The notes beneath the pieces were generated by a model. The model saw only the letters and a program-made list of their open reading frames with translations, did not search any database and was not told the origin of the DNA. This document shows, one piece after another, positions 26,917 through 33,411 of a stretch of DNA of 34,629 nucleotides. The stretch's first letter is position 1. Each line of letters starts with the position of its first letter. Origin of the DNA: Bacilli bacterium (lineage in GTDB: Bacteria > Bacillota_I > Bacilli_A > RF39 > UBA660); NCBI GenBank assembly GCA_016296185.1, contig JAEDJT010000014.1, positions 1 to 34,629 of the forward strand, written 5' to 3'. A program made the position numbers and the translations under genes.

Positions 26917-27175
26917 TAATTATCTCCGTCAGTTTAATTAATAATTTATTTATTTCTTTTTCTCTAAATATAAAACGTAGAAATTTATATACACCTGGAT
27001 CGTTAAATCCTATTTCAACAAATCTTTGACGTCTACAATATAATAAGAATATATATTTACAGTCTTGGATTGATGTATCATAGAACGCACTATGTAATCT
27101 AAATCTATTTCCACCAGATGTATATAAAACTTTAGTAATTGCAACTCTTAAAGAACAAATATTGTAGAATTCCAT
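26897..27175 (-). CDS. Unknown small basic protein (92 aa)
   Basis: I place the start at ATG 27175 (MEFYNICS), just after the stop of the upstream gene; longer reading would run back into that gene. The ribosome site is weak (GTAGG). The protein is basic and aromatic (LLYCRRQRFVEIGF, VYKFLRFIFREKEINKLLIK) with three cysteines and no membrane segment. Nothing recognisable; it may bind nucleic acid or a virion partner. Confidence 0.5.
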   Translation of the reverse strand: MEFYNICSLRVAITKVLYTSGGNRFRLHSAFYDTSIQDCKYIFLLYCRRQRFVEIGFNDPGVYKFLRFIFREKEINKLLIKLTEIINGIRTK

Positions 27176-27176
27176 A

Positions 27177-27695
27177 TTACAACCTACGCTTAATATTATT
27201 AAGATTAATCTGTTGAGTATGTACTTTAGCTGTTGACCTAGTACAAGCATCATTAATATACATCACTGCTTCACTTGGACTAACACCAGATAATACTAAA
27301 TATAAAGATGTCAATATTGGTTGAAGATAATAATCATCACTTAATACATCAGTTTGATCAGTAACAAAGTTTTTAATATCACCAGTTTGTAAATCCATAA
27401 ACAATCCAGTTCTAATTACGAAAGCTTTATCATCATGAGTATTAATTGTTCCACCTGGGTTCATTATCGCTGGACTTCCATCTGATAAATAAGCTACTCT
27501 ATCACTTCTCTTTGTAGTATATCTTTTACCTGGATCACCTTCAAGTAAAACTTCAACAATATATTGAGGAGTATTTGAAAGAGATATTAGTAAATTAAGA
27601 TAACCAATTATCTTTTGTATACATCTGTGTGTTGGCTCTATTGGATAATTAATTCTAACAGCTAGAGCTTTATATATATCAACTACATTAGTCAT
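27177..27695 (-). CDS. Unknown structural-type protein (172 aa)
   Basis: Helical N-terminus (DIYKALAVRIN, CIQKIIGYLNLLISL), a beta-rich middle with charged turns (YIVEVLLEGDPGKRYTTKRSD, NPGGTINTHDDKAFVIRTG) and a helical C-terminus. The size is close to podoviral head-tail adaptor proteins (T7 gp11, 196 aa), and a tail tubular protein A is otherwise missing, but sequence evidence is absent. Its start overlaps the stop of the upstream gene (ATGACTAA). Confidence 0.45.
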   Translation of the reverse strand: MTNVVDIYKALAVRINYPIEPTHRCIQKIIGYLNLLISLSNTPQYIVEVLLEGDPGKRYTTKRSDRVAYLSDGSPAIMNPGGTINTHDDKAFVIRTGLFMDLQTGDIKNFVTDQTDVLSDDYYLQPILTSLYLVLSGVSPSEAVMYINDACTRSTAKVHTQQINLNNIKRRL

Positions 27696-27978
27696 TATTA
27701 AAACACCTCTCTAATTTGTTATATGAGTCAATTTGTGTTTGTAGCCATTTTTCAAGATAAGCTTCAAATGACCATTGCATTTCTTTATCAATATTATAGA
27801 TAATTATTACATCAACTAAATCAAATTCAGAGTCTAAATCAAATCTATAAGTTGAGTCTAATCCATCTGATTTTCTATAACATATTGATTTTAATTCACC
27901 AGCTAAGTTAACTTGTTGTTTTAATTTATCAACTAATCCAACTGGTAGTCTATCAAATAATTGAGTATTCTCTGCCAA
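27688..27978 (-). CDS. Unknown protein (96 aa), TTG start
   Basis: Starts at TTG 27978 with AAGGA eight nt upstream. No ATG occurs until far inside the conserved-looking body, so a non-standard start is likely. Mixed helical and strand protein: LVDKLKQQVNLAGEL, then acidic YRFDLDSEFDLVDVIIIYNID, then EAYLEKWLQTQIDSYNKL. It overlaps the next gene by 8 nt. No family known to me; it might work with the adjacent acidic protein in head assembly. Confidence 0.5.
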   Translation of the reverse strand: MAENTQLFDRLPVGLVDKLKQQVNLAGELKSICYRKSDGLDSTYRFDLDSEFDLVDVIIIYNIDKEMQWSFEAYLEKWLQTQIDSYNKLERCFNND

Positions 27979-27980
27979 AA

Positions 27981-28331
27981 TTACATTCCTTCTTGAGGTG
28001 GTACCTCTTGTTCTTGTTCTTGTTCTGCTGTATCTTCAACTAAATCAGTCATTAATAATCTAAATAATGATTGTGCTCCACGTGGAGTTAATCCAAGAGT
28101 CTCTGATAGTACAGCTGTCATAATATCTTCAGCTGAAATTTCTTCATCTTCTAAACCCTGAGCTACTGCTTCTACTATTTGTTGGTCTTTTTCTGGAGAA
28201 GCTTCTACTGCTTGTGCTGGATTTTGTTCTGGAGCTGGAGCTGCTGCTTGTACTTCCGGTTGAACTGGAGCTGCTTCAGCTTCTTGTTGTTGTACTTGTG
28301 GATTTTCTTCTGGTGGTATATTCATTGCCAT
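27981..28331 (-). CDS. Acidic Pro/Ala/Gln/Glu-rich protein, scaffold candidate (116 aa)
   Basis: The first 50 residues are a low-complexity Pro/Ala/Gln/Glu stretch. A folded acidic helical part follows (about 50-100, GLEDEEISAEDIMTAVLSET, GLTPRGAQSLFRLLMTDLV), then an E/Q tail (EQEQEQEVPPQEG). It is very acidic, with essentially no Lys or Arg. Disordered, acidic, helical proteins of this kind are often scaffolding proteins; T7 gp9 has a similar look but lies beside the capsid gene, whereas this lies 20 kb away. Role inferred. Confidence 0.5.
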   Translation of the reverse strand: MAMNIPPEENPQVQQQEAEAAPVQPEVQAAAPAPEQNPAQAVEASPEKDQQIVEAVAQGLEDEEISAEDIMTAVLSETLGLTPRGAQSLFRLLMTDLVEDTAEQEQEQEVPPQEGM

Positions 28332-28338
28332 AATTTAA

Positions 28339-28653
28339 TTAATCTCCTTTGAATTTTATAGTTAAAGTATATTGTGAAGAATAGAGGTTAGAATTTAATT
28401 TTACATATTCAACATTTTTCATTTTCTTGAGATGTTCTTCTATATGTTCTAGGATAATAAAACCTTTTATACTAGCAAATCCAGTGCATTCAACTAGGTA
28501 ATTTGAATATATATTTTGAGATAATAGGTGAAGTAAAGTACGGTAATTACTTGTACCTCTGTTGAAGTGTGGATGTATTAGTGTTATCCTTTTCTCATAA
28601 TCATTAAAAATTATTCTTTTTGTATATGGCTTAATAAATTCTAACCAATTCAT
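28339..28653 (-). CDS. Unknown small protein (104 aa)
   Basis: Alternating strands and helices (RIIFNDYEKRITLIH, YRTLLHLLSQNIY, GFIILEHIEEHLKKM, YTLTIKFKG) suggest a compact alpha/beta fold, mildly basic. It lies six nt downstream of the SSB-like gene and eight nt upstream of the acidic protein gene, so it is part of the copy-3 transcription unit. No motif recognised. Confidence 0.5.
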   Translation of the reverse strand: MNWLEFIKPYTKRIIFNDYEKRITLIHPHFNRGTSNYRTLLHLLSQNIYSNYLVECTGFASIKGFIILEHIEEHLKKMKNVEYVKLNSNLYSSQYTLTIKFKGD

Positions 28654-28659
28654 ATCTAT

Positions 28660-29040
28660 CTATTCCCACGGCATTTTATGTTCATCTGATTTTGAAGTTG
28701 CTTTCTTTTTTGGAGCAGATTTTTTCTCTGCTTTTGGGTTACTATCAAACATTTTATTGATAGCTTCTTTATGTTTTTCAACTTCTTCTTCAGTTAATTT
28801 TTCTACAATTGCTTCTCCTGTAATAATTGGATTAGCTGCATCTTTACGTTGATATACTGGACCATGAATTCTTAGATAATCACCTTTTTTAACATCTTCA
28901 CCTTCTTTTGCAAATTGTAAAAATGATAGTCCATTTGATACAACATAACGTTTGTCATCAAATACTGCAGTAACAAAGAATATACCTTTGACTACTAGTG
29001 GATTTAGATTTTTTTTGATTTGTTTCTTTTCTTCTGTCAT
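28660..29040 (-). CDS. Single-stranded DNA-binding-like protein (126 aa)
   Basis: A beta-rich OB-fold-like body (about residues 10-85: LVVKGIFFVTAVFDDKRYVV, GDYLRIHGPVYQ, IITGEAIVEKL) is followed by a Lys/Ala/Ser-rich linker and a C-terminal tip ending HKMPWE. The layout of OB fold, flexible linker and acidic/aromatic tail is that of SSB proteins, whose tip recruits replication enzymes. It is the first gene after promoter-like copy 3, with AAAGGA six nt before ATG. Function inferred from architecture, not from a specific match. Confidence 0.55.
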   Translation of the reverse strand: MTEEKKQIKKNLNPLVVKGIFFVTAVFDDKRYVVSNGLSFLQFAKEGEDVKKGDYLRIHGPVYQRKDAANPIITGEAIVEKLTEEEVEKHKEAINKMFDSNPKAEKKSAPKKKATSKSDEHKMPWE

Positions 29041-29053
29041 AGAGAGTCCTTTC

Positions 29054-29100
29054 GTTTTTTGTACATAAATATATTATTCCCAGAATAAAATAGATTATAA
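29054..29100 (-). promoter_or_regulatory. Bipartite promoter-like element, copy 3
   Basis: TGTTA (29100-29096), 17 nt, GGAATAATA (29078-29070), then TATTTATG. The left box reads TGTTATAAT, a perfect extended -10 (TGn-TATAAT), though the -35 region is poor. It lies in the gap between amidase and SSB-like genes, about 30 nt upstream of the SSB-like ATG, and would drive the SSB-to-tail block. Confidence 0.65.
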
Positions 29101-29106
29101 CATACT

Positions 29107-29595
29107 TTATTCTTTTTCTTTACATTTCTTTATATACCAGTTAATTTTATTTCTAAAATAATCTTGAACTTGAATTGGAGTTAGTTCTGTTTTCCACGGT
29201 AGATAAGTTATATCAACTTTTCCCTGTTTAATATTATGAGCTAAATCAAATCCATAATGAGTATATACTTGACTAACTGGTATCTTGTATTTTATACACA
29301 ATCTTGCAGTAACCATACACATAGTTTCAAATTGGATATTAGTTATAGGAAATCTACTCTGTTTAGATTTTAAACTAAAACAATAATTACAACAGGCTGC
29401 TACTCCTATTGAACTAGTATTACCTCTTAAAGTATGTGCTGCATATTTTCCATCAGATACATCTTCATTATCTTCCGGTTTATATCTACCAGTATAGATA
29501 TGACCTAAATTATCAATTAAAAAATGATAAGCTTTTTTATCTGTGTTGTTTGGAATATAACTTCCACCAGTATGATGTAGTATTATTCGTTTCAT
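29107..29595 (-). CDS. N-acetylmuramoyl-L-alanine amidase, T7 lysozyme-like (162 aa)
   Basis: Zinc amidase cleaving the MurNAc-L-Ala bond. The zinc His is in RIILHHTGG (His7/His8). Then come YHFLIDNLGHIYTGR, the Gly-rich GNTSSIGVAACCNY region, and the second half of the site, AHNIKQGKVD, giving His120, Lys126 and Asp128 with the same spacing as T7 His122, Lys128 and Cys130. Here Asp replaces the Cys ligand, as in many other amidase_2 enzymes. It has no signal peptide, so a holin or similar is needed. T7 lysozyme also inhibits T7 RNA polymerase, but this genome has none. Confidence 0.9.
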   Translation of the reverse strand: MKRIILHHTGGSYIPNNTDKKAYHFLIDNLGHIYTGRYKPEDNEDVSDGKYAAHTLRGNTSSIGVAACCNYCFSLKSKQSRFPITNIQFETMCMVTARLCIKYKIPVSQVYTHYGFDLAHNIKQGKVDITYLPWKTELTPIQVQDYFRNKINWYIKKCKEKE

Positions 29596-29596
29596 T

Positions 29597-30157
29597 TTAA
29601 TAAATTTCCTTTTCTATTTGATTTATTTTTTCAATCCTTATTCTAGTACTTGGATGTGATGAAGTTGATATATTTATTTTATCCGGAGCAGTTAATTTAA
29701 GTAATGCTTCAGGTAGATAATTTTTTTGTTTAGTTTGTTTAAAGTAAAGAGTTGCAAATAAATCTGCTGTAAATTCATTATTATATCTAAAAGTTTTTAA
29801 TTCACTGCTGTCAAAGTTCCAATTCTTTAAAAACTTATCTTGCTTTTGATAATGATTTAATACTCTGTGACCAACTTCGTGTAATCCGACTGCTCTGATT
29901 TCATTATAAGATAGATAATTAGTTAATCCTGAAGATAATACTATATTACCGTGATAAGTTGTATAAGCTTGTGGAATATAAGAGTCAATATATCTAACAT
30001 TACATGTAGTTTTATATGATGTGCATATTAATTCTAGTTCACTTTTAATTTTTATTTGTTCATCAAGAGTAATTGCATTTGCTATATTATTAGAACATAA
30101 ACAATACACTAATGATATGATAAATATAATTTTAATGAACTCAATCCACTCTTTCAT
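29597..30157 (-). CDS. Exported M48-type zinc metalloprotease (186 aa)
   Basis: A signal peptide or anchor covers residues 1-28 (hydrophobic core FIKIIFIISLVYCL, cleavage plausible after NIANA). The catalytic HEVGH (His93, Glu94, His97) lies in AVGLHEVGHRVLNH. The third zinc ligand is in NEFTADLFA (Glu128 with Asp132), the ExxxD spacing of M48 peptidases. M48 enzymes digest envelope proteins or lipoproteins. I start at ATG 30157, seven nt after AAGGA; an in-frame TTG upstream has no support. It lies one nt from the amidase gene, so the two form a lysis or envelope-attack pair. Such a protease is unusual for a podovirus. Confidence 0.75.
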   Translation of the reverse strand: MKEWIEFIKIIFIISLVYCLCSNNIANAITLDEQIKIKSELELICTSYKTTCNVRYIDSYIPQAYTTYHGNIVLSSGLTNYLSYNEIRAVGLHEVGHRVLNHYQKQDKFLKNWNFDSSELKTFRYNNEFTADLFATLYFKQTKQKNYLPEALLKLTAPDKINISTSSHPSTRIRIEKINQIEKEIY

Positions 30158-30686
30158 TTTTCTGTCCTTCAATTGAATTTAATAATAATATAATATCTCC
30201 ACAAGTTAACTCAGATAATTGTTTATTTGTAAATCTAAGATGTATCGGAATTAAACTTGTATCAACATAATTAAAAAAGCTTTTGAATACTTTGGAGTTT
30301 TTTGTATAGAAATCTTTTGGTCTTGAGAATAAAGATATTAGCTTCAAGAGCAATATCAAATCGTTGTTTGTTTCGTTGCATATTGTTAATAAAAATCCTT
30401 TGTAATGTCCTTTTGTTCCTTCAAATTTTAAACTAGGTATTAGTAATTTAAAATCTTTATAGAACTTATGTCGCTCAGTTATTGAACCAAATTTATCAAC
30501 CGGACGTATATAAAGAATAAGTGTATTATATCTACGTCTTAAATAAAAACTTAACATTATATGATTTAATATTCTTTTACGTGTGATTGTTAAATCAACT
30601 CTTTGAGAGAAATTCTGAGCAAGTGTTATTTTATTTAATATAATATTTATAAAATTATTCTTGTCTTTTTTTGCATTTACAGTCAT
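30141..30686 (-). CDS. Unknown basic early protein (181 aa)
   Basis: Lys/Arg/Leu-rich protein, predicted mostly helical with short strands (LILYIRPVDKFGS, LLIPSLKFEGTKGHYKGFLL, LPIHLRFTNKQLSELTC-like end). No cysteine motif or membrane helix. It overlaps the protease gene by 17 nt and the previous gene by 32 nt. No family recognised. A basic early protein of this size could bind DNA or the host polymerase. Confidence 0.5.
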   Translation of the reverse strand: MTVNAKKDKNNFINIILNKITLAQNFSQRVDLTITRKRILNHIMLSFYLRRRYNTLILYIRPVDKFGSITERHKFYKDFKLLIPSLKFEGTKGHYKGFLLTICNETNNDLILLLKLISLFSRPKDFYTKNSKVFKSFFNYVDTSLIPIHLRFTNKQLSELTCGDIILLLNSIEGQKNERVD

Positions 30687-31002
30687 TTTTAATTACAATT
30701 CCTGATGTCATATCTGTAATACTTTCAAGAGCTCTAGCTCTATTAGCTAAAAATTCTTTTTGTTCTAAATTCAATTTTCTGTAGTTATAAAAATATTCAA
30801 TTTTATTTTTAATTAATCGTCGTTCACATCCACAAGTAATACCTAAAGCTTTCATAAATCTAAGCATTGTTGGTTTATCATCAAACATATATATTCCTGA
30901 TTGAATTCTATATAATCTGTCTGTGTTTCGATATGCTTCAAGATTATAATTGTCTTTAAATTTTATCTTGTTTATCATCAAACCGAGTTTTTTTATTTTC
31001 AT
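30655..31002 (-). CDS. Unknown early protein with C-terminal cysteines (115 aa)
   Basis: The best start is ATG 31002 (MKIKKLGL), which has AAGGA eight nt upstream; ATG 31023 has no ribosome site. Basic protein with TCGCERR in the middle and NDCKCKKR near the end, so it could form a small zinc site. Other segments: YRIQSGIYMFDDKPTMLRFM and YNYRKLNLEQKEFLANRARA. No known family. It overlaps the small 40-aa gene at one end and the 181-aa gene at the other. Confidence 0.5.
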   Translation of the reverse strand: MKIKKLGLMINKIKFKDNYNLEAYRNTDRLYRIQSGIYMFDDKPTMLRFMKALGITCGCERRLIKNKIEYFYNYRKLNLEQKEFLANRARALESITDMTSGIVIKNDCKCKKRQE

Positions 31003-31078
31003 ACAGTAGGTCCTTAGCTTCAATCAATAAATCTTCTAGTTCTTTATTTAGTAATATTAATAATTCTATCTCAGTCAT
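30956..31078 (-). CDS. Small acidic helical protein (40 aa), unknown
   Basis: Starts at ATG 31078 inside the end of the previous gene (ATGACTGA overlap) and stops 47 nt inside the following gene. The peptide is one amphipathic helix (MTEIELLILLNKELEDLLIE) with a charged tail. It fits between two genes whose starts would otherwise leave a gap and is probably translationally coupled. Real coding status is uncertain because it is short and overlaps. Confidence 0.4.
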   Translation of the reverse strand: MTEIELLILLNKELEDLLIEAKDLLYENKKTRFDDKQDKI

Positions 31079-31442
31079 TATCACAATATCCTAATATAGT
31101 AGTTAATACATCATATCTTAAATTGTGAACATCTTCTAAGACTTCTGGTAGAATTTTATCTACAATTTCATCAATAGTATTAGAACCTAGATTAATATTA
31201 TATTTTTGAACAGCATATCTAACTCCTGCTTTAACTGCTGCTGTAGCAAATGCTTGTTCAACCTGAATAACTTCTGGTTTACTTATTAAATCTAGTCGTA
31301 GTTTACAATAATTTCTTAGACCACTTAAAAAATATCTCTGACATTTAGATAAAGAAAAATTAAATTTATTATTTATGTCAAATGGAAATGTATAAGCTGT
31401 TGCAAGATTAGATATATATCTTTTTAATCTTTTTTCATTCAT
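31071..31442 (-). CDS. Unknown helical early protein (123 aa)
   Basis: Begins MNEKRLKRYI, like two genes upstream. Largely helical: basic N-half (CQRYFLSGLRNYCKLRLDL) and an Ala-rich middle (VEQAFATAAVKAGVRYAV), then an acidic helix (TIDEIVDKILPEVLEDVHN). AAAGGA lies about 10 nt upstream of ATG. No recognisable family; a small regulatory or DNA-binding protein is possible. Confidence 0.5.
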   Translation of the reverse strand: MNEKRLKRYISNLATAYTFPFDINNKFNFSLSKCQRYFLSGLRNYCKLRLDLISKPEVIQVEQAFATAAVKAGVRYAVQKYNINLGSNTIDEIVDKILPEVLEDVHNLRYDVLTTILGYCDND

Positions 31443-31485
31443 ATTTTAGTTTTCCTTTATTTTTATATAATTCTTGACTTATTCA

Positions 31486-31905
31486 TTACTCTATCATACT
31501 TGCAGTATCTAAGTTAATAATAAAAAATTGTGGATTACTTCGATAGTATCTGTCTGCACTATAACAAAACTTCTCATCATAATTGAAAGTAATTAAGTAA
31601 TTTTTATATCTCCAACATTTACAATCATAGAATAGATTAATAAAATCTTCCTCTGTTTTACCTGTTAAATAGTAGCACATATCGTCAATATGTCCATAAC
31701 TATCAGGTATATCTACATATTTGTTATTTTCATTTATATAATATGGTTGATATAACCAGAAATTGTTTGTTTTTAAGTTATTATTTATATACCAATCCAT
31801 GAAGGTTTTTATAAAATTCTCTATATCTTTTAATCTAGTATATTTTTTTAATTGACTTACAAAATGTAAATCAAGACATAGTTCTTTTAATATACTTTCA
31901 TTCAT
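31486..31905 (-). CDS. Unknown aromatic early protein (139 aa)
   Basis: Very rich in Tyr, Asn, Asp and Phe (NNNLKTNNFWLYQPYYINEN, CKCWRYKNYLITFNYDEKF). It starts MNESILKEL, sharing its first codons with two neighbouring genes. GGAG lies about 12 nt before ATG. No motif is recognised. Typical of fast-evolving early phage proteins that act on host targets. Confidence 0.5.
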   Translation of the reverse strand: MNESILKELCLDLHFVSQLKKYTRLKDIENFIKTFMDWYINNNLKTNNFWLYQPYYINENNKYVDIPDSYGHIDDMCYYLTGKTEEDFINLFYDCKCWRYKNYLITFNYDEKFCYSADRYYRSNPQFFIINLDTASMIE

Positions 31906-31908
31906 AAT

Positions 31909-32094
31909 TTAATTTGCTCCAAATATTTTATCTTGGCATTTCTGGCAAAGTCCTGATATTTCAAATTCTTTTATAGATAATAAATCTCGAAATTCATCTT
32001 TGAATATTTTATTATTACATATTGGGCAATGTCCACATGAAATTCTATTTAATTCTTTAGTAAATCCTAATTGTTTTAATATTTTTTCATTCAT
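31909..32094 (-). CDS. Small zinc-ribbon protein (61 aa)
   Basis: Two CxxC knuckles, CGHCPIC (residues 20-26) and GLCQKC (about 49-54), separated by about 25 residues, make a classic zinc ribbon. It starts MNEKILKQLGF. Small zinc ribbons in early phage regions often bind nucleic acid or RNA polymerase, so this is one of the candidates for the factor acting on the five promoter-like elements. That link is inference. Confidence 0.6.
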   Translation of the reverse strand: MNEKILKQLGFTKELNRISCGHCPICNNKIFKDEFRDLLSIKEFEISGLCQKCQDKIFGAN

Positions 32095-32095
32095 T

Positions 32096-32365
32096 TTATT
32101 TATTCTCCTTTAATTTATTGATGATTTTTAAAATAACTTGAGCCGTAAAATCCCATCTTAAATTACATTGCTTGCAATATTCTTCAATTTCATTAAGTGC
32201 TTGCTTATATTTTGAGTTTTGATAATCAGCATATAAGCGTAAAGTTCCTTCACTTAAATACATAGCTTGTTCTAACTGTTCTTTTAGTTTTTGATTTTCT
32301 TTTAGAATTCTTGGTCTACAGTCGCAAATATGTCTTGGGCAATTATCGCAATCATTATTACACAT
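32096..32365 (-). CDS. Cys-rich N-terminus plus coiled-coil protein (89 aa)
   Basis: The first 16 residues hold four cysteines and a His (CNNDCDNCPRHICDC), likely a metal knuckle. A coiled coil follows (about 20-60, ILKENQKLKEQLEQAMYL), then a second helix with CKQC. The gene lies one nt upstream of the zinc-ribbon gene. Metal knuckle plus coiled coil suggests a dimeric adaptor or regulator. No named family. Confidence 0.5.
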   Translation of the reverse strand: MCNNDCDNCPRHICDCRPRILKENQKLKEQLEQAMYLSEGTLRLYADYQNSKYKQALNEIEEYCKQCNLRWDFTAQVILKIINKLKENK

Positions 32366-32370
32366 AATAA

Positions 32371-32664
32371 TTATCCTTTAATTGATTGTAATACTTGACC
32401 TAAAATATCTCTAGCTGTTGCAATAACTATTGATTTAACTTTAGACAAATACTTAATTTCTTCTTCAGGAGCTTTGACAAGAGTAAATAAATGTTTAATC
32501 ATTTTTAATTTACTGATGTCTAAAGTCACTGTTAGTTCAGTAAATGTAACTTCTTTTTCTGACACTGAATATTTTAAATCTAGTTCTTTCATACGCTCAT
32601 CTAATTTTCTTAGAGCTTCTGCTTTTGTTTCATCTGTTACAATTAATTTTCCATCAATTTTCAT
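32371..32664 (-). CDS. Unknown early protein (97 aa)
   Basis: Lys/Glu-rich mixed protein: an N-terminal strand and helix (KLIVTDETKAEALRKLDERM), a strand pair (EVTFTELTVTLDISKLKMIK) and a C-terminal helix (VIATARDILGQVLQS). No cysteine and no membrane segment. AAAGGAT lies about 10 nt before ATG. Function not recognised. Confidence 0.5.
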   Translation of the reverse strand: MKIDGKLIVTDETKAEALRKLDERMKELDLKYSVSEKEVTFTELTVTLDISKLKMIKHLFTLVKAPEEEIKYLSKVKSIVIATARDILGQVLQSIKG

Positions 32665-32682
32665 ATCTTTAAATAATCCTTT

Positions 32683-32898
32683 CTATATCTGTTCTAGTTC
32701 TAAATCTGATAAATAATAAGAATGAATTTTACTTGCTTTGTATATTCTCATTCTAGTATTCATCTTTCTTATTTTTTGTTGTATTTCTTCTGCTGTATCC
32801 GGGTCTACAAAAGATTGACGAGAGAATTCACCTGTTTTTCTATCTCGTATCGTTAATACACCCTTTGAGTACCCTGTTAAATATCGTTTCATTGACAC
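32683..32898 (-). CDS. Small basic early protein (71 aa)
   Basis: I favour GTG 32898, seven nt after GGAGG; ATG 32892, two codons later, is the alternative. Basic protein: MKRYLTGYSKGVLTIRDRKT, then RQSFVDPDTAEEIQQKIRKM and RMRIYKASKIHSYYL. A beta hairpin followed by a basic helix would suit nucleic acid binding, but no family is recognised. The ribosome site is contained in the end of the preceding gene. Confidence 0.5.
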   Translation of the reverse strand: MSMKRYLTGYSKGVLTIRDRKTGEFSRQSFVDPDTAEEIQQKIRKMNTRMRIYKASKIHSYYLSDLELEQI

Positions 32899-32900
32899 AA

Positions 32901-33056
32901 TCAATCCTCCATATTTTCAATTAAACTTCCTAATCTATAATAAAATTCATCATCTAACCAATAGCCAGTAGCTACATATGTTTCACCATCAGCTATCAGT
33001 TTTTCTGCTTCAACAAATTCATCATATATCTGTTTTAATTCATCTTTTAGTATCAT
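32901..33056 (-). CDS. Small acidic early protein (51 aa)
   Basis: Runs from ATG 33056 to TGA 32901. Acidic helical peptide MILKDELKQIYDEFVEAEKL, then YVATGYWLDDEFYYRLGSL, ending ENMED. An AGGAA motif lies about nine nt before the start. It fits exactly between the flanking genes and its end supplies the next gene's GGAGG. No known family. Confidence 0.5.
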   Translation of the reverse strand: MILKDELKQIYDEFVEAEKLIADGETYVATGYWLDDEFYYRLGSLIENMED

Positions 33057-33061
33057 AATAT

Positions 33062-33211
33062 TTAATTCCTTATATTGTTATCTGTATAACCATCTTCAAA
33101 TAGAAATTCTATATCATCAAGATTAGTATTTTCATTAATAAAATCTAATATTGTATTTTGTTCTGTTTGAATTATTGTTTGATTTGTACTTTTATCTAGC
33201 CATATTCTCAT
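33062..33211 (-). CDS. Small acidic early protein (49 aa), first gene after structured leader
   Basis: ATG 33211 has AAAGGA eight nt upstream. The sequence starts MRIWLDKSTNQTIIQTEQNT and ends with an acidic part (NLDDIEFLFEDGYTDNN). It is the first gene downstream of promoter-like copy 2 and of a foldable leader, so it is the one such a leader would control. No family recognised. Confidence 0.5.
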   Translation of the reverse strand: MRIWLDKSTNQTIIQTEQNTILDFINENTNLDDIEFLFEDGYTDNNIRN

Positions 33212-33233
33212 TTGTTTTTATCCTTTTATTTTA

Positions 33234-33312
33234 AAGAAAAACGAGATGTTGTATAGCTTCACTCGTAGCATAGTAAGGAGTAATAAAGAAAAATATCAAA
33301 TAGCAGCTATAC
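33234..33312 (-). promoter_or_regulatory. Structured leader with competing hairpins, possible attenuator
   Basis: On the minus strand GTATAGCT (33312-33305) pairs perfectly with AGCTATAC (33258-33251). A second pairing, ACGAG (33266-33262) with CTCGT (33245-33241), encloses the second half of the first stem and is followed by a TTTTCTTT run, like a short terminator. The two stems are interleaved, so they form a pseudoknot or exclude each other. The leader lies between promoter-like copy 2 and the 49-aa gene. Seen by eye; no folding energy calculated. Confidence 0.45.
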
Positions 33313-33347
33313 TCTTTAATATTTTATAAGGGATTGATTATGAAATA

Positions 33348-33394
33348 TTTTATTACATATTTATATTATTCCCAAGTTAATATTAAATATAACA
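33348..33394 (-). promoter_or_regulatory. Bipartite promoter-like element, copy 2
   Basis: TGTTA (33394-33390), 17 nt, GGAATAATA (33372-33364), then TAAATATG. The left box reads TGTTATATT. It lies between the 71-aa gene and the structured leader, about 150 nt upstream of the next ATG. Confidence 0.65.
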
Positions 33395-33411
33395 ATTATT
33401 TTATCTATTAT

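Noticed and set aside
29041..29069. Nine-codon reading frame starting at the ATG in element copy 3
   Set aside because: Too short, no ribosome site, and the ATG is part of the repeated element.
22739..32716. Other plus-strand or alternative-frame reading frames (22739-22942 plus, 32474-32716 plus, 17764-17976 minus)
   Set aside because: All are covered by a better-supported gene in another frame and have no motif or initiation signal.
33250..33312. Possible tRNA: matching ends GTATAGC/GCTATAC about 62 nt apart
   Set aside because: No T-loop GTTCnAnnC, no convincing anticodon arm, and the length is too short; the pairing is better explained as a leader stem.
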